A DNA stretch of 35,194 nt from Brachybacterium nesterenkovii (GTDB taxonomy: Bacteria > Actinomycetota > Actinomycetes > Actinomycetales > Dermabacteraceae), in assembly GCF_900163655.1 (NCBI RefSeq), contig NZ_FWFG01000011.1, positions 1-35,194 on the forward strand. The letters run 5' to 3'. The translations under genes were made by a program, and so were the position numbers. Shown here piece after piece: positions 26,349 through 34,483 of the stretch. Position 1 is the first letter of the stretch, and each line of letters starts with the position of its first letter. The notes beneath the pieces are model-generated. The model was not told the origin of the DNA and searched no databases. It saw only the letters and a program-made list of their open reading frames with translations.

Positions 26349-26789
26349 ATGGCCTACGCCCTGCACCCGTACCTCAACTTCCCCGGCACCGCGCGTGCGG
26401 CGATGGAGTTCTACCGGGAGGTGTTCGGCGGGGATCTCGTGGTCCACACCTTCGGCGACTTCCACGCCCTCCCCGACGACTCCCCGAACCTCGACAAGGT
26501 CATGAACGCCGAGCTCACGAGCGCGCACGTGCATCTCTCCGCGTCCGACGTCATCGAGGAGACCCCCATCGAGGTGGTCTTCGGCAACGCCACCACGCTC
26601 GCCCTCACCGGGGACGATGAACCCGCTCTGCGGGCGGCCTTCGGCCGCCTCGCCGAGGACGGCGACGTGATCATGCCGCTGGACCGCCAGATCTGGGGCG
26701 ACGTCTACGGCTCGGTGACCGACCGTTTCGGCACGTCCTGGCAGATCAACATCTCGGTCCCCGCCGAGGAGACGGCCGCCGGAGCCTGA
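26349..26789 (+). CDS. VOC/PhnB-like protein
   Basis: This 146-residue protein has one vicinal-oxygen-chelate fold of the PhnB-like class. The start ALHPYLNFPGTARAAMEFYREVFGG is the hallmark first strand and helix, and DRFGTSWQINI the hallmark last strand. A GGAG-like ribosome site lies at 26340. A candidate -10, TAGCAT (26289-26294), leaves a leader of about 48 nt. Family members include glyoxalase-like, resistance-like and non-enzymatic proteins; the usual metal ligands are not clear here, so no reaction is proposed. Confidence 0.8.
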   Translation: MAYALHPYLNFPGTARAAMEFYREVFGGDLVVHTFGDFHALPDDSPNLDKVMNAELTSAHVHLSASDVIEETPIEVVFGNATTLALTGDDEPALRAAFGRLAEDGDVIMPLDRQIWGDVYGSVTDRFGTSWQINISVPAEETAAGA

Positions 26790-26915
26790 TCCGGCGCGGT
26801 CGAGGGCGCGGCCTCGTCGGTCGTCGCCGCTGATCGACGCCGCTGACCGCCCCCGCCGATCGCGTCCGCGGACGAGACGATCGTCGGTACCGCGGCCGGG
26901 GCGCCATGCGGTGGG

Positions 26916-28154
26916 ATGGGTGCCATGAAGACCCGAGAGGACGCCGCGCGGCGCGAGGCGGGCCTGCGCCTGCTGCGCCGCGAGGCCGCTGCGACCGCCC
27001 CCGCCTTCGACCTGGCCTACCTGCGACCCGCCCCCGGGGCCGGCCCGGTGGTGCTGGTGATCGCGGGCGGCCCCGGCGTCGCCGTCCCGCTGATGTACCG
27101 CGACGTCCGCGCCGAGGCCGTCGCCCGCGGGCTCGACATCGTCATGGTCGAGCACCGCGGGGTCGGCCTGTCCCGCACCGATGCCGCGGGGGAGGACCTG
27201 CCCGTCGCGGCGGTCACCGTGCCGACGGTCGTGGACGATCTGGTCGCCGTGCTCGACGCCGAGGGGATCGACCGGGCGATCGTCTCCGGCTCCTCCTACG
27301 GCAGCTACGTCGCGGGCGCGCTCGCCGTGACCGCGCCCGAGCGCCTGGCCGGGCTCGTGCTCGATGCGCCGCTGCTCGGGGCGGCGGACGTCCACGAGAC
27401 CCGCGCCTGGGCCCGCTCCCTGCTGTGGGACGGGGCCTGGCCCGAGACCGCCGAGGTCGCGCGGAAGATCCGCATCCTCGTCGAGCGCGACGGCCACGAA
27501 CCCCTCCGGCTCGGCGCGGTCGCCTCCCTGCTGCACGAGTTCGGGGGAGCGCCGCTGCTCAAGCGCTGGCTCGATCAGCTCGTCGTCGGCCGCTCCCCGC
27601 TGACCGGCCGGCTCATCCGCCATGCCCTCCAGCGGGACGTCGGGCAGGTGATGCGCCACCTGGCCGAGACCGATCTGGTCGCCGGCATCGCCTACGGCGA
27701 GCTCGACTACACCGCCGAGCCGGACGGCGGGATCTTCGACCCCTCGGCGGTGCTGTCCCGGTCCGGCGTGCCGCCGTTCCGCGGCGAGCACTACGACCTG
27801 CGCACCCAGCTGGCCGCCGTCGACGTCCCCGCCGTCGTGCTCGTGGGCGAGCGGGACCTGCGCACCCCGCCCCCGATCGCCCGCATCGCGGCGCAGACCC
27901 TTCCCGATGCGACGCTGCTCGAGATCCCCGGGCACGGCCACAGCGCCCTCGACTCGCGGCACGGCCTGCTCCTCGAGGTGCTCGACGCGCTCGCCGAGGA
28001 CCGGCACCGCGAGCTCCCCGCGTCGGCCTCCGCGCTCGCACGACGCCACCGGCCGACCGGCTCGGGGACGGTCGTGCCCCGCGCGGTCCGCGGTCTCCTG
28101 CTCGCGGACCGGATTCTCGCCCCGTTCCCCCGCACGCCCCGCGGCCTGGCATGA
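26916..28154 (+). CDS. alpha/beta hydrolase, proline iminopeptidase-like (S33)
   Basis: The protein has 412 residues. The fold is marked by VVLVIAGGPGVAVP (oxyanion loop), VEHRGVGLSRTD, the nucleophile elbow GSSYGSYVA (central Ser), the acid in GERDLRTPP and the catalytic His in GHGHSALDS. The insertion between the elbow and the acid is a cap domain. Prolyl aminopeptidase-like enzymes and other esterases share this layout, so the substrate is open. Starts at 26916 or 26925 (MKTRED) are both possible; no firm ribosome site decides. The stop overlaps the ATG of the ABC ATPase, so hydrolase, ATPase and permease form one coupled operon. Confidence 0.82.
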   Translation: MGAMKTREDAARREAGLRLLRREAAATAPAFDLAYLRPAPGAGPVVLVIAGGPGVAVPLMYRDVRAEAVARGLDIVMVEHRGVGLSRTDAAGEDLPVAAVTVPTVVDDLVAVLDAEGIDRAIVSGSSYGSYVAGALAVTAPERLAGLVLDAPLLGAADVHETRAWARSLLWDGAWPETAEVARKIRILVERDGHEPLRLGAVASLLHEFGGAPLLKRWLDQLVVGRSPLTGRLIRHALQRDVGQVMRHLAETDLVAGIAYGELDYTAEPDGGIFDPSAVLSRSGVPPFRGEHYDLRTQLAAVDVPAVVLVGERDLRTPPPIARIAAQTLPDATLLEIPGHGHSALDSRHGLLLEVLDALAEDRHRELPASASALARRHRPTGSGTVVPRAVRGLLLADRILAPFPRTPRGLA

Positions 28155-28783
28155 GCGCCGCCGAGTTCACGGGACTGGCCGTGCTGCACGACGACGTCCT
28201 CATGGTCGACGGCGCGAGCGGCAGCGTGGAGGCAGGCGACGTGCTCGCCCTGACCGGCGCTAACGGCTCCGGCAAGACGACGGTGCTGCGAGTGCTCGCC
28301 GGCATGCTCGAGCCGACGGAGGGCGTCGCCCTGGTGGGCGGTCGCGTGCCCGTCGACCGCGACCCGGTCTTCCGCCGCTCTCTGGCCGCGCTCATCGGCC
28401 CGCCCCAGACCGCGCGCGACCTCACGATCGTCGAGCACCTGCAGTTCATCGCCGCCACCTGGGGCGCGACGGCCGGCACCGCCCGGGAGCAGGGTGAGCG
28501 CCTGCTGGCGGACCTGGCGATCGAGCACCTCGCCCGGCGCTACCCGCACGAGCTCTCGAGCGGGCAGTCCCAGCTGGTCGCGCTCGCGATGACGCTGGCC
28601 CGTCCCTTCGACGTGCTGCTCCTCGACGAGCCCGAGCAGCGCCTGGACGCCGACCGCCTCGAGCAGGTCATCGACGTCCTCGCCGTCCGGGCCGATGCCG
28701 GGGCCGCGATCGTGCTCGCGAGCCACAGCCCCCGCCTGCTGGACGCCCTGGCCGACGAGCGCGTGCACCTGGAGGGCGTGTGA
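28151..28783 (+). CDS. ABC transporter ATP-binding protein
   Basis: This 210-residue nucleotide-binding domain has Walker A GANGSGKTT, the Q-loop near ALIGPPQTARD, the signature LSSGQSQ, Walker B DVLLLDEPEQ with an EQRLD D-loop, and the switch His in ASHSPRLL. The signature has Gln in place of the more common Gly-Gly, so it is somewhat divergent. The ATG overlaps the hydrolase stop and its own stop overlaps the permease GTG. It would drive the 518-residue membrane protein downstream, probably as an exporter. Cargo unknown. Confidence 0.9.
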   Translation: MSAAEFTGLAVLHDDVLMVDGASGSVEAGDVLALTGANGSGKTTVLRVLAGMLEPTEGVALVGGRVPVDRDPVFRRSLAALIGPPQTARDLTIVEHLQFIAATWGATAGTAREQGERLLADLAIEHLARRYPHELSSGQSQLVALAMTLARPFDVLLLDEPEQRLDADRLEQVIDVLAVRADAGAAIVLASHSPRLLDALADERVHLEGV

Positions 28784-30336
28784 GCGCCACGGCCCGCGCG
28801 ACGGCGTCCCCGCTCGCGGGCGCGCTCGAGGTCTGGCAGTCGCGCGACGGCGCTCCGACCCGCGGGGACCGCCTCTACCTCGTGTACGTCGCGGTGCTCA
28901 CGGTGCTCGTGATCGGCGTGCCCGCGGGGCGCACGGTCATCGGCGCCCTCGCCCGCCCCGATGTGATCCCGTACCTCCTCTCGGGCAGCGCGCCGAACGT
29001 GCTCACGGGGGCATGGCTGGCCCTGTGCGCGCTGCTCGTCCTCGTCGGCGCGGTCCGCGGACCGGCCCTGCTGACCCCGTTCTTCACCGTCACGCTCGCC
29101 TCCTCGTCGATGCCGCGGCGGCGCGCCCTCCTGCGGCCCTTCGCGCGGGCGCTCGGGGCGCTGGCCGCGCTCGTGACCGTGCTCGGGGCCCTGATGGCCG
29201 GGACGCTCGTGCAGGCGGGCCTGGCGAGCGCGGGGGAGGCGGCCGTGTTCTCCGCCGCCTGCGCGGGTGCGGCGCTGCTGGCCGGCGGCGCCTGGCTGCT
29301 GGGAGAGATCGCAGGGGCGACGGTGCGCCGGATCCTCGCCGGTGCGCTCGTGCTCGCGGGCCTCGCCGCGGCCCTGCTCCCGGGCGGTGGACTCATCGGA
29401 CCCGGGGCGGCGCTGCCCGGCGGGTCAGGAGCTGCGGAGAACGGGCATATCGCGGCGCTCGTGCTCGTCCTCGCCGGGCTCGCAGCGGTCGTCATCGGCG
29501 CGCTCCGTCTGAACCGGGTGCGCGGCACCGTGCTGCTCGAGCAGGCCCGGCGCTGGGCCGATGCCACCACGACCGCCGTCTCCGGTGACCTCGCGGCCGC
29601 GGCCGGTGCCTTCCGGGCGCTGCCCACGGCCGGTCGCCGCCTGCCGGCGATCGGTGCGAGCGGCGGCGCGGGTCCCGTCGCGCTGCTGCGGCTGTACGCC
29701 CGACGCGACCTCGTCGCCCTGGCCCGCACGCCCGAGCGGACCGTCGCCGCGGTGCTCGGGATGCTCGCCGCCGGGGCCGCGCTCGCCCTCTCCGCGCCGC
29801 TGACGGGCCCGGTCCGCTGGACCCTCGTCGCCGGTGCGGCGCTGGTGTCCCACGCCGCGGCGAGCGCCCTGGTCGACGGCGCCCGGCACGGCATCGCGAC
29901 GATCGGGGCGCCCGGCCTGTTCGGGCAGAGCGCAGGACGCCAGGTGCTCTGCCACCTGCCGGTCCCGCTGCTGGTGGCCGTGCTCGCCGCCGGGTCAGGG
30001 GCGCTGCCCGCCGTCCTGTCGGGAGCGGGCGGCGCTCCAGGCGTCACCGCCGCCGTGCTCATGGCACCGCTGCTGGTGATCGGTCGCGTCCGCGACGCCG
30101 CCAAGGGGCCGATGCCGCTGCGCCTGACGATGCCGATGCCCACCGCCCAGGGCGACGCCTCGATCATCCCGATGCTCGCGTGGCAGGCCGATGGCCCGCT
30201 GCTCGCGATCGCCACGGGCGTGCTTCTGGCCCTCGGCGCCGGGATCGGCCCGGCGGCGGCGCTCATCGCGGCGGGGGCGATGCTCGCGGTCCTCGGCGTC
30301 GGGGCGGTCACGCGGATGCGGGAGCTGCAGGGCTGA
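28780..30336 (+). CDS. ABC transporter permease (multi-pass, DUF6297-like size)
   Basis: The 518-residue protein has about ten to twelve hydrophobic segments, for example LYLVYVAVLTVLVIGVPAG, GAWLALCALLVLVGAV, LAALVTVLGALMAG, ILAGALVLAGLAAALLPG, ALVLVLAGLAAVVIGAL and ALIAAGAMLAVLGVGAV, with a central cytoplasmic loop near residues 245-300. The GTG start overlaps the ATPase stop (GTGA). Pairing with a lone ATPase suggests an ABC-2-like exporter. I do not recognise a named subfamily with certainty. No recognisable substrate-binding protein is nearby, which argues against import. Confidence 0.75.
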   Translation: MSATARATASPLAGALEVWQSRDGAPTRGDRLYLVYVAVLTVLVIGVPAGRTVIGALARPDVIPYLLSGSAPNVLTGAWLALCALLVLVGAVRGPALLTPFFTVTLASSSMPRRRALLRPFARALGALAALVTVLGALMAGTLVQAGLASAGEAAVFSAACAGAALLAGGAWLLGEIAGATVRRILAGALVLAGLAAALLPGGGLIGPGAALPGGSGAAENGHIAALVLVLAGLAAVVIGALRLNRVRGTVLLEQARRWADATTTAVSGDLAAAAGAFRALPTAGRRLPAIGASGGAGPVALLRLYARRDLVALARTPERTVAAVLGMLAAGAALALSAPLTGPVRWTLVAGAALVSHAAASALVDGARHGIATIGAPGLFGQSAGRQVLCHLPVPLLVAVLAAGSGALPAVLSGAGGAPGVTAAVLMAPLLVIGRVRDAAKGPMPLRLTMPMPTAQGDASIIPMLAWQADGPLLAIATGVLLALGAGIGPAAALIAAGAMLAVLGVGAVTRMRELQG

Positions 30337-30352
30337 GCCGCCGTTGCGGTGG

Positions 30353-30366
30353 TCGCTCCAGAGCGA
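30353..30366 (+). terminator. weak hairpin after the permease
   Basis: TCGCTC and GAGCGA pair around ca, followed by gtcttctgc. The stem is only six pairs. The rest of the 122-bp gap before the ogt stop shows nothing. Confidence 0.25.
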
Positions 30367-30458
30367 GTCTTCTGCTGCGAGCCTCAGCGCCACCAGGCGG
30401 TGTCGCTCCGGAAAGGGTCCTGTGCCTGGGCCCGGGGATGACGCGGGGTGCCCCGCCC

Positions 30459-30956
30459 TCAGGGCAGTTCGACGCCCTCCAGGGTCAGCAGAGCCCGCTT
30501 GGTCTCCACGCCGCCCGCATAGCCGGTGATCGCGCCCGTCGAGGAGAGCACCCGATGGCAGGGGATCGCGATCGAGATCGGGTTGGAGCCCACCGCACCG
30601 CCGACGGCCTGGGACGCGCGCGGGGCGTCGAGGACGCGAGCGATCTGGCCGTAGGTCGTCGTGTACCCGCGCGGGATCTCGGCGAGGAGCGACCAGACCC
30701 GGCGCTGGAAATCTGTGCCGCGGGGCGAGAGCGGCAGGTCGAACTCCTCGCGCTCGCCCGCGATGTAGGCCAGGAGCTGCGCCGCGGCCTCGTCGAGCAG
30801 CGCATTGTCCGCAGCAGCGGTCCCCAGACGGTCTGGCCCCGGGAAATGCGCCTGGTCGCGGCGCCAGATGCCGGTGATCGCCGCGCCCTCGGCGGCGATC
30901 GTGTATTCGCCGAGCGGAGTCCTGATGGTGCGGTGGCGGGGGGCAGCGTCAGTCAT
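30459..30956 (-). CDS. ogt: methylated-DNA-[protein]-cysteine S-methyltransferase
   Basis: This 165-residue suicide enzyme takes the alkyl group from O6-methylguanine onto its own Cys. The active site is IAIPCHRVLSSTGAITGYAGG, the DNA-binding helix-turn-helix includes GYTTTYGQIARVLDAP, and the conserved FQRRVWSLL and AVGGAVGSNP motifs are present. GGAGG precedes the ATG at 30956; an in-frame upstream extension has no ribosome site. It lies next to, and on the same strand as, the yefM-yoeB pair but 56 bp away, with no sign of a shared operon. Length is typical. Confidence 0.93.
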   Translation of the reverse strand: MTDAAPRHRTIRTPLGEYTIAAEGAAITGIWRRDQAHFPGPDRLGTAAADNALLDEAAAQLLAYIAGEREEFDLPLSPRGTDFQRRVWSLLAEIPRGYTTTYGQIARVLDAPRASQAVGGAVGSNPISIAIPCHRVLSSTGAITGYAGGVETKRALLTLEGVELP

Positions 30957-31012
30957 GGCGTGCCTCCAAGGCAGGTCGGAGAGGAACCGGAGGCATCGCC
31001 CCCGCGCGGGGG

Positions 31013-31273
31013 TCACCTCTCATAGTGGTACCGGCAGCTGGCGATGCGGATCTCGTCCTCGACGATGGCGTATACGAGCCGATGCTCGTCGGTGATCCGG
31101 CGCGACCAGTACCCCGCCAGGCCGTGCTTGAGGGCCTCGGGCTTGCCCAGCCCCTCGTTGCCGTGGCGTCCCACGTCGCGGATCAGCAGGTTGATGCGCT
31201 TCAGCGTCCGACGGTCCTGAGCCTGCCACCAGAGATAGTCCTCCCAGGCGCTCTCGTCCCAGACGATGAGCAC
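31013..31273 (-). CDS. yoeB: YoeB/Txe family ribosome-dependent mRNA interferase toxin
   Basis: The protein has 86 residues. The family catalytic residues fall at the same numbers as in E. coli YoeB: Glu46 (KPEALK), Arg65 (DEHRLVY), His83 and Tyr84 (CRYHYER). WEDYLWWQAQDRRTLKRIN is the usual N-terminal helix. It would cleave mRNA at the ribosomal A site when free of antitoxin. The GTG start lies 5 nt after the yefM stop, so it is coupled to it. It looks fully functional. TA pairs are often mobile; a tRNA-Gly gene lies 0.4 kb away. Confidence 0.92.
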   Translation of the reverse strand: MLIVWDESAWEDYLWWQAQDRRTLKRINLLIRDVGRHGNEGLGKPEALKHGLAGYWSRRITDEHRLVYAIVEDEIRIASCRYHYER

Positions 31274-31278
31274 GGCGG

Positions 31279-31533
31279 TCAGTCCTCGATGAGGTCGTGG
31301 CGGTCTCCGTGTCCCGCGTCGAGGCGCTCGATGGAGTCCAGGAGGCGACGGGCATTGGCCGGCGAGCGCAGGAGGTAGGACGTCTCGCGGAGCGCCTCGT
31401 ACTCGGTGAGTGAGACGATGACGACGGGGTCGTGCCCCGCACGCGTGATGACGGCTTCTTCACGGTCGTTGACCACGTCGTCGAGCACCTGCGCGTAGTT
31501 GGCGCGGGACTCGGTGTAGCTGAATGTCTTCAC
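31279..31533 (-). CDS. yefM: YefM family antitoxin
   Basis: The protein has 84 residues. The DNA-binding N-terminal domain reads KTFSYTESRANYAQVLDDVV, followed by ITRAGHDPVVIVSLTEYEAL, and the C-terminal toxin-binding part is RSPANARRLLDSIERLD. YefM neutralises YoeB and, with it, represses its own promoter. The GTG at 31533 is chosen because GGGGGTG precedes it and the family starts there; an upstream in-frame extension would run across the operator. Confidence 0.9.
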   Translation of the reverse strand: MKTFSYTESRANYAQVLDDVVNDREEAVITRAGHDPVVIVSLTEYEALRETSYLLRSPANARRLLDSIERLDAGHGDRHDLIED

Positions 31534-31543
31534 GGCACACCCC

Positions 31544-31583
31544 CTGTACGGATAACTGTACGCGGCGGGGAAGCGGTGCTCAA
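31544..31583 (-). promoter_or_regulatory. yefM-yoeB promoter with paired operator
   Basis: On the reverse strand TTGAGC (31583-31578), 17 nt and TACAGT (31560-31555) form a -35/-10 pair about 15 nt before the predicted start of a short leader. Two CTGTACG repeats (31544-31550 and 31556-31562) overlap the -10 and the start region; their GTAC centres are 12 bp apart. The E. coli yefM-yoeB operator is described as two TGTACA-core palindromes at that spacing. Confidence 0.65.
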
Positions 31584-31670
31584 GGCGGCGCTCATGGGTG
31601 CGCATCGTCGCGCCATGCAACACGAATCGCGCCACCGTTCGTGAACGATGACGCGACTCATGACAATCCG

Positions 31671-31741
31671 AGCGGATGACGGGAATCGAACCCGCGTCAT
31701 CAGTTTGGAAGACTGAGGCTCTACCATTGAGCTACATCCGC
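31671..31741 (-). tRNA. tRNA-Gly(TCC)
   Basis: On the reverse strand the sequence folds into a full cloverleaf: acceptor GCGGATG with CATCCGC, D-arm with GGTAGAGC, anticodon loop CTTCCAA (TCC), and T-loop TTCGATT. The discriminator is T, and no CCA is encoded. Confidence 0.95.
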
Positions 31742-31945
31742 GAGGCCCCGATCGTCGATGTCGCGGTGGTTGCCGACGTCGACGGATGAGGGCCGGGTCC
31801 ATTGAAGCAGATCCCCGCAGCGGCGTCATTCCCACTGCGGCTTCACAGCCGTGCAGTGCCCTGCCGCACGTGCGCCATGGTTCGTGCGCGGAGAGGCGGA
31901 TCACAGGCCGCTGGGACGGTCGGGGTGCTCGCCAGCGCGAACGGG

Positions 31946-31951
31946 TAAGCT
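31946..31951 (+). promoter_or_regulatory. candidate -10 TAAGCT for tRNA-Pro
   Basis: TAAGCT (TAnnnT) lies 16 bp before the tRNA-Pro 5' end. No good -35 is seen. The rest of the 226-bp gap between the two tRNAs holds no gene. Confidence 0.35.
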
Positions 31952-31967
31952 CGGGAGGGTTGCCCTC

Positions 31968-32042
<75 letters not shown>

Positions 32043-32131
32043 TCGCAGTCGCGGCGGCGCCCAGCAGGGCACCCGGCAGGCAGCGACGACAAGACCACCC
32101 ATCATCGATGCGCACACCAGGAGATCCGCCA

Positions 32132-33838
32132 GTGAAGACCGCTGTCGAGAAGCTCAGCCCCACGCGGGTCAAGCTCAATGTCGAGGTGCCGTTCGCCGAG
32201 CTCACGCCGGCGATCGAGCAGGCCACCAAGAAGATCGCGGACCAGGTCCAGATCCCCGGCTTCCGCAAGGGCCGCGTGCCCTCGCGACTTGTCGAGCAGC
32301 GCTTCGGCCGCCCGGCGATCATGCAGGAGGCCGTCAACGACGCCCTCCCCGAGTTCTACCAGCAGGCCGCGCTCGAGGCCGAGATCCGTCCCGTGGGCCG
32401 CCCCGAGGTCGAGATCACCGATGTCCCCGGCCTCGACGGCAAGGACGAGGGCGACCTGAAGTTCGTCGTCGAGCAGGACGTCCGCCCCGAGATCGAGCTG
32501 CCCGACCTCTCGACCATCGAGGTCGAGATCGAGGAGCCCGCGGTCGACGACGACGCCGTGCAGGTGCGTCTGGACGCGCTCCGCGAGCGCTTCGGCACCC
32601 TCGTGGGCGTCGACCGTCCGGCCGCCGACGGCGACTTCGTCTCCCTCGACATGGTCGCGACCATCGACGGCGAGGAGATCGAGACCGTCGAGGGCGTCTC
32701 CTACCGCATCGGCGAGGGCACCATGCTCGACGGCCTCGACGAGGCCCTCATCGGCCTCTCGGCCGGCGAGACCACCACCTTCACCTCCGAGCTCGCCGGC
32801 GGCGACCGCGCGGGCGAGAAGGCAGACGTCAAGGTCACCCCGCAGTCCGTGAAGGTCCGCGAGCTGCCCGAGGCCGACGACGAGTTCGCCGAGCTCGCCT
32901 CCGAGTTCGACACGATCGACGAGCTGAAGGCGGATCTCAAGGTCCAGGCCGAGCGCGACGCCGAGGGCAACCGTGTGGCCCTGGCCCGCAACGCCTTCCT
33001 CGAGAAGATCCTCGAGGAGCTCGACATCCCCGTCCCCGAGTCGCTCGTGGCCGAGGAGATCAGCGCGCACCTCCAGAACGAGGGCAAGCCCGAGGGCGAC
33101 CCCCACGGCGAGGAGATCCGCGAGGACACCGAGCGCGCCATCCGCACCCAGTTCCTGCTGGATGCCCTCCTGGAGACCCGTGAGGTCGAGGTCGGCCAGG
33201 AGGACCTCATGAACTACATGGCGCAGCTGTCCGCGACCTACGGAATGGACCCCAACCAGTTCATCCAGATGCTCGCCCAGTCCGGCCAGATCGAGGCCGT
33301 CTTCGCCGAGGCGCAGCGCGCCAAGGCGCTGGATGTGGCCCTCGCCGATGTCACGGTGAAGAACGCCTCCGGCGACGTCATCGACCTCGGCCTCGAGGGC
33401 TCGTCCTCCGAGGAGGATGCCGAGGCTCCCGCCGAGGAGAAGGCGCCCGCGAAGAAGGCCCCGGCGAAGAAGGCGCCTGCGAAGAAGGCTCCGGCCCGCA
33501 AGCCGGCCACGAAGAAGACGACGGCTGCCGCTGCGAAGTCCGAGGACGCCGCTGAGGCTCCGGCGGAGGACGCGGCCGCGGCCGCGGACGAGGCTCCCGC
33601 CGCGAAGGCGCCCGCGAAGAAGGCCCCGGCGCGCAAGCCGGCGGCCAAGAAGACGACGGCTGCCGCGAAGTCCGAGGACGCCGCTGAGGCGACCGAGGCC
33701 GCTGCGGAGGAGGAGCCCGCGAAGAAGGCGCCTGCGAAGAAGGCTCCGGCCAAGAAGGCGCCTGCGAAGAAGGCCCCGGCGCGCAAGCCCGCCGCCAAGA
33801 AGACGACCGCCGCGGCCGAGGACTCCACCGAGTCCTGA
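32132..33838 (+). CDS. tig: trigger factor with C-terminal Lys/Ala/Pro-rich tail
   Basis: The protein has 568 residues; trigger factor is usually about 430-470. The N-terminal ribosome-binding domain holds the signature GFRKGRVPSRLVEQRFG. The FKBP-type prolyl isomerase domain follows (ADGDFVSLDMVATIDGEEIE, YRIGEGTMLDGLDEALIG, TTTFTSELAGGDRAG), then the helical chaperone arms (EEISAHLQNEGKPEGDPHGE, YMAQLSATYGMDPNQFIQM). From about residue 425 to the end come three repeats of APAKKAPARKP-KKTTAAA joined by acidic KSEDAAEA linkers, like histone H1/HU tails. AGGAGA at 32119-32124 precedes the GTG at 32132. Confidence 0.92.
   Translation: MKTAVEKLSPTRVKLNVEVPFAELTPAIEQATKKIADQVQIPGFRKGRVPSRLVEQRFGRPAIMQEAVNDALPEFYQQAALEAEIRPVGRPEVEITDVPGLDGKDEGDLKFVVEQDVRPEIELPDLSTIEVEIEEPAVDDDAVQVRLDALRERFGTLVGVDRPAADGDFVSLDMVATIDGEEIETVEGVSYRIGEGTMLDGLDEALIGLSAGETTTFTSELAGGDRAGEKADVKVTPQSVKVRELPEADDEFAELASEFDTIDELKADLKVQAERDAEGNRVALARNAFLEKILEELDIPVPESLVAEEISAHLQNEGKPEGDPHGEEIREDTERAIRTQFLLDALLETREVEVGQEDLMNYMAQLSATYGMDPNQFIQMLAQSGQIEAVFAEAQRAKALDVALADVTVKNASGDVIDLGLEGSSSEEDAEAPAEEKAPAKKAPAKKAPAKKAPARKPATKKTTAAAAKSEDAAEAPAEDAAAAADEAPAAKAPAKKAPARKPAAKKTTAAAKSEDAAEATEAAAEEEPAKKAPAKKAPAKKAPAKKAPARKPAAKKTTAAAEDSTES
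33439..33822 (+). repeat. internal KAPAKKAPARK-coding repeats in tig
   Basis: Three near-repeats (about 33439-33557, 33602-33693 and 33717-33822) encode the basic tail. Nucleotide similarity between them is high, which suggests recent expansion by duplication. Confidence 0.7.
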
Positions 33839-33860
33839 GCCTCTGCACCTCCGACCTGAC

Positions 33861-33894
33861 CGGGTCGGAGACGTGAACGGGTCGGAGACGTGAA
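33861..33894. repeat. 17-bp tandem duplication
   Basis: cgggtcggagacgtgaa occurs twice with no gap (33861-33877 and 33878-33894), between the tig stop and its hairpin. Confidence 0.85.
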
Positions 33895-33897
33895 CGG

Positions 33898-33941
33898 GAG
33901 ATCCCCGCAGCACCCCGGAGACGGAGCGCTGCGGGGATCTC
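33898..33941 (+). terminator. hairpin after tig
   Basis: Fourteen-base arms gagatccccgcagc (33898-33911) and its exact complement (33928-33941) pair around a 16-nt loop, 59 bp after the tig stop. Confidence 0.75.
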
Positions 33942-34422
33942 GTCGTTCTGGAGGTATCTCGGAGAGGGGCTCTGGCATGAAGTGACGGTGCCTGTGCTGG
34001 GCCAGGGCCTGCTCACTCTGCTCCGAAGAAAGCAGACGCAGCGAGTACGAGGAATTGGTCGCTACCTGGGTGTGATTCCAGCACTTTCCTCCTACTCGCT
34101 CAGGCGGTGGCGTCGCGAGGACGAAGAAATGGCGGCTTCCCGAATACCGAGTACCCGCACTTCCCTTGTGCTCGAGGTTCGAGCACAGTCTGGCGGTTCG
34201 ACGCCCCCTGGCGGCTCGATGCTCTTGCATGCCGGGACCTGGTGAATCGGAGGGAGCTGCGGTCATGTGCGCCCCGCAGTCGCTGATCCTTCATCTCGTC
34301 GCTGGCTTGCCGATAGATGCCGAGGTGCAGGTCCGCGTACGTGTGTCCCGGGGAACCTGTGACTGGGTTGGTGTGCATGGAAATGAGCAGTGCCCGGCGC
34401 GTGATCCAGCCCCCGAACGCGC
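33942..34422. other. gene-free intergenic stretch of lower GC
   Basis: Between the tig and NlpC hairpins I see no supportable gene. The base composition is clearly less GC-rich than the flanking genes, and short open frames on both strands lack family resemblance and ribosome sites. One perfect 8-bp hairpin (34168-34186, gtgctcga ... tcgagcac) stands out. It may be a decayed insertion or an unannotated small RNA. Confidence 0.5.
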
Positions 34423-34457
34423 AGAACCCCCGACCTGCAGTGCAGGTCGGGGGTTCT
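34423..34457. terminator. 17-bp perfect hairpin after the NlpC/P60 gene
   Basis: Arms 34423-34439 and 34441-34457 are exact complements around one base, 26 bp beyond the stop of the reverse-strand gene. Confidence 0.8.
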
Positions 34458-34483
34458 CAGCGACAGGAGGTGCCGTCCGCCGA

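Noticed and set aside
25857-28049. Reverse open frame of 730 codons across SRPBCC, VOC and hydrolase genes
   Set aside because: It spans several recognised forward genes and has no family resemblance.
33982-34245. Forward 87-codon frame in the gap after tig
   Set aside because: No ribosome site, no recognisable motif, and composition unlike neighbouring genes. Kept only as part of the gene-free gap.
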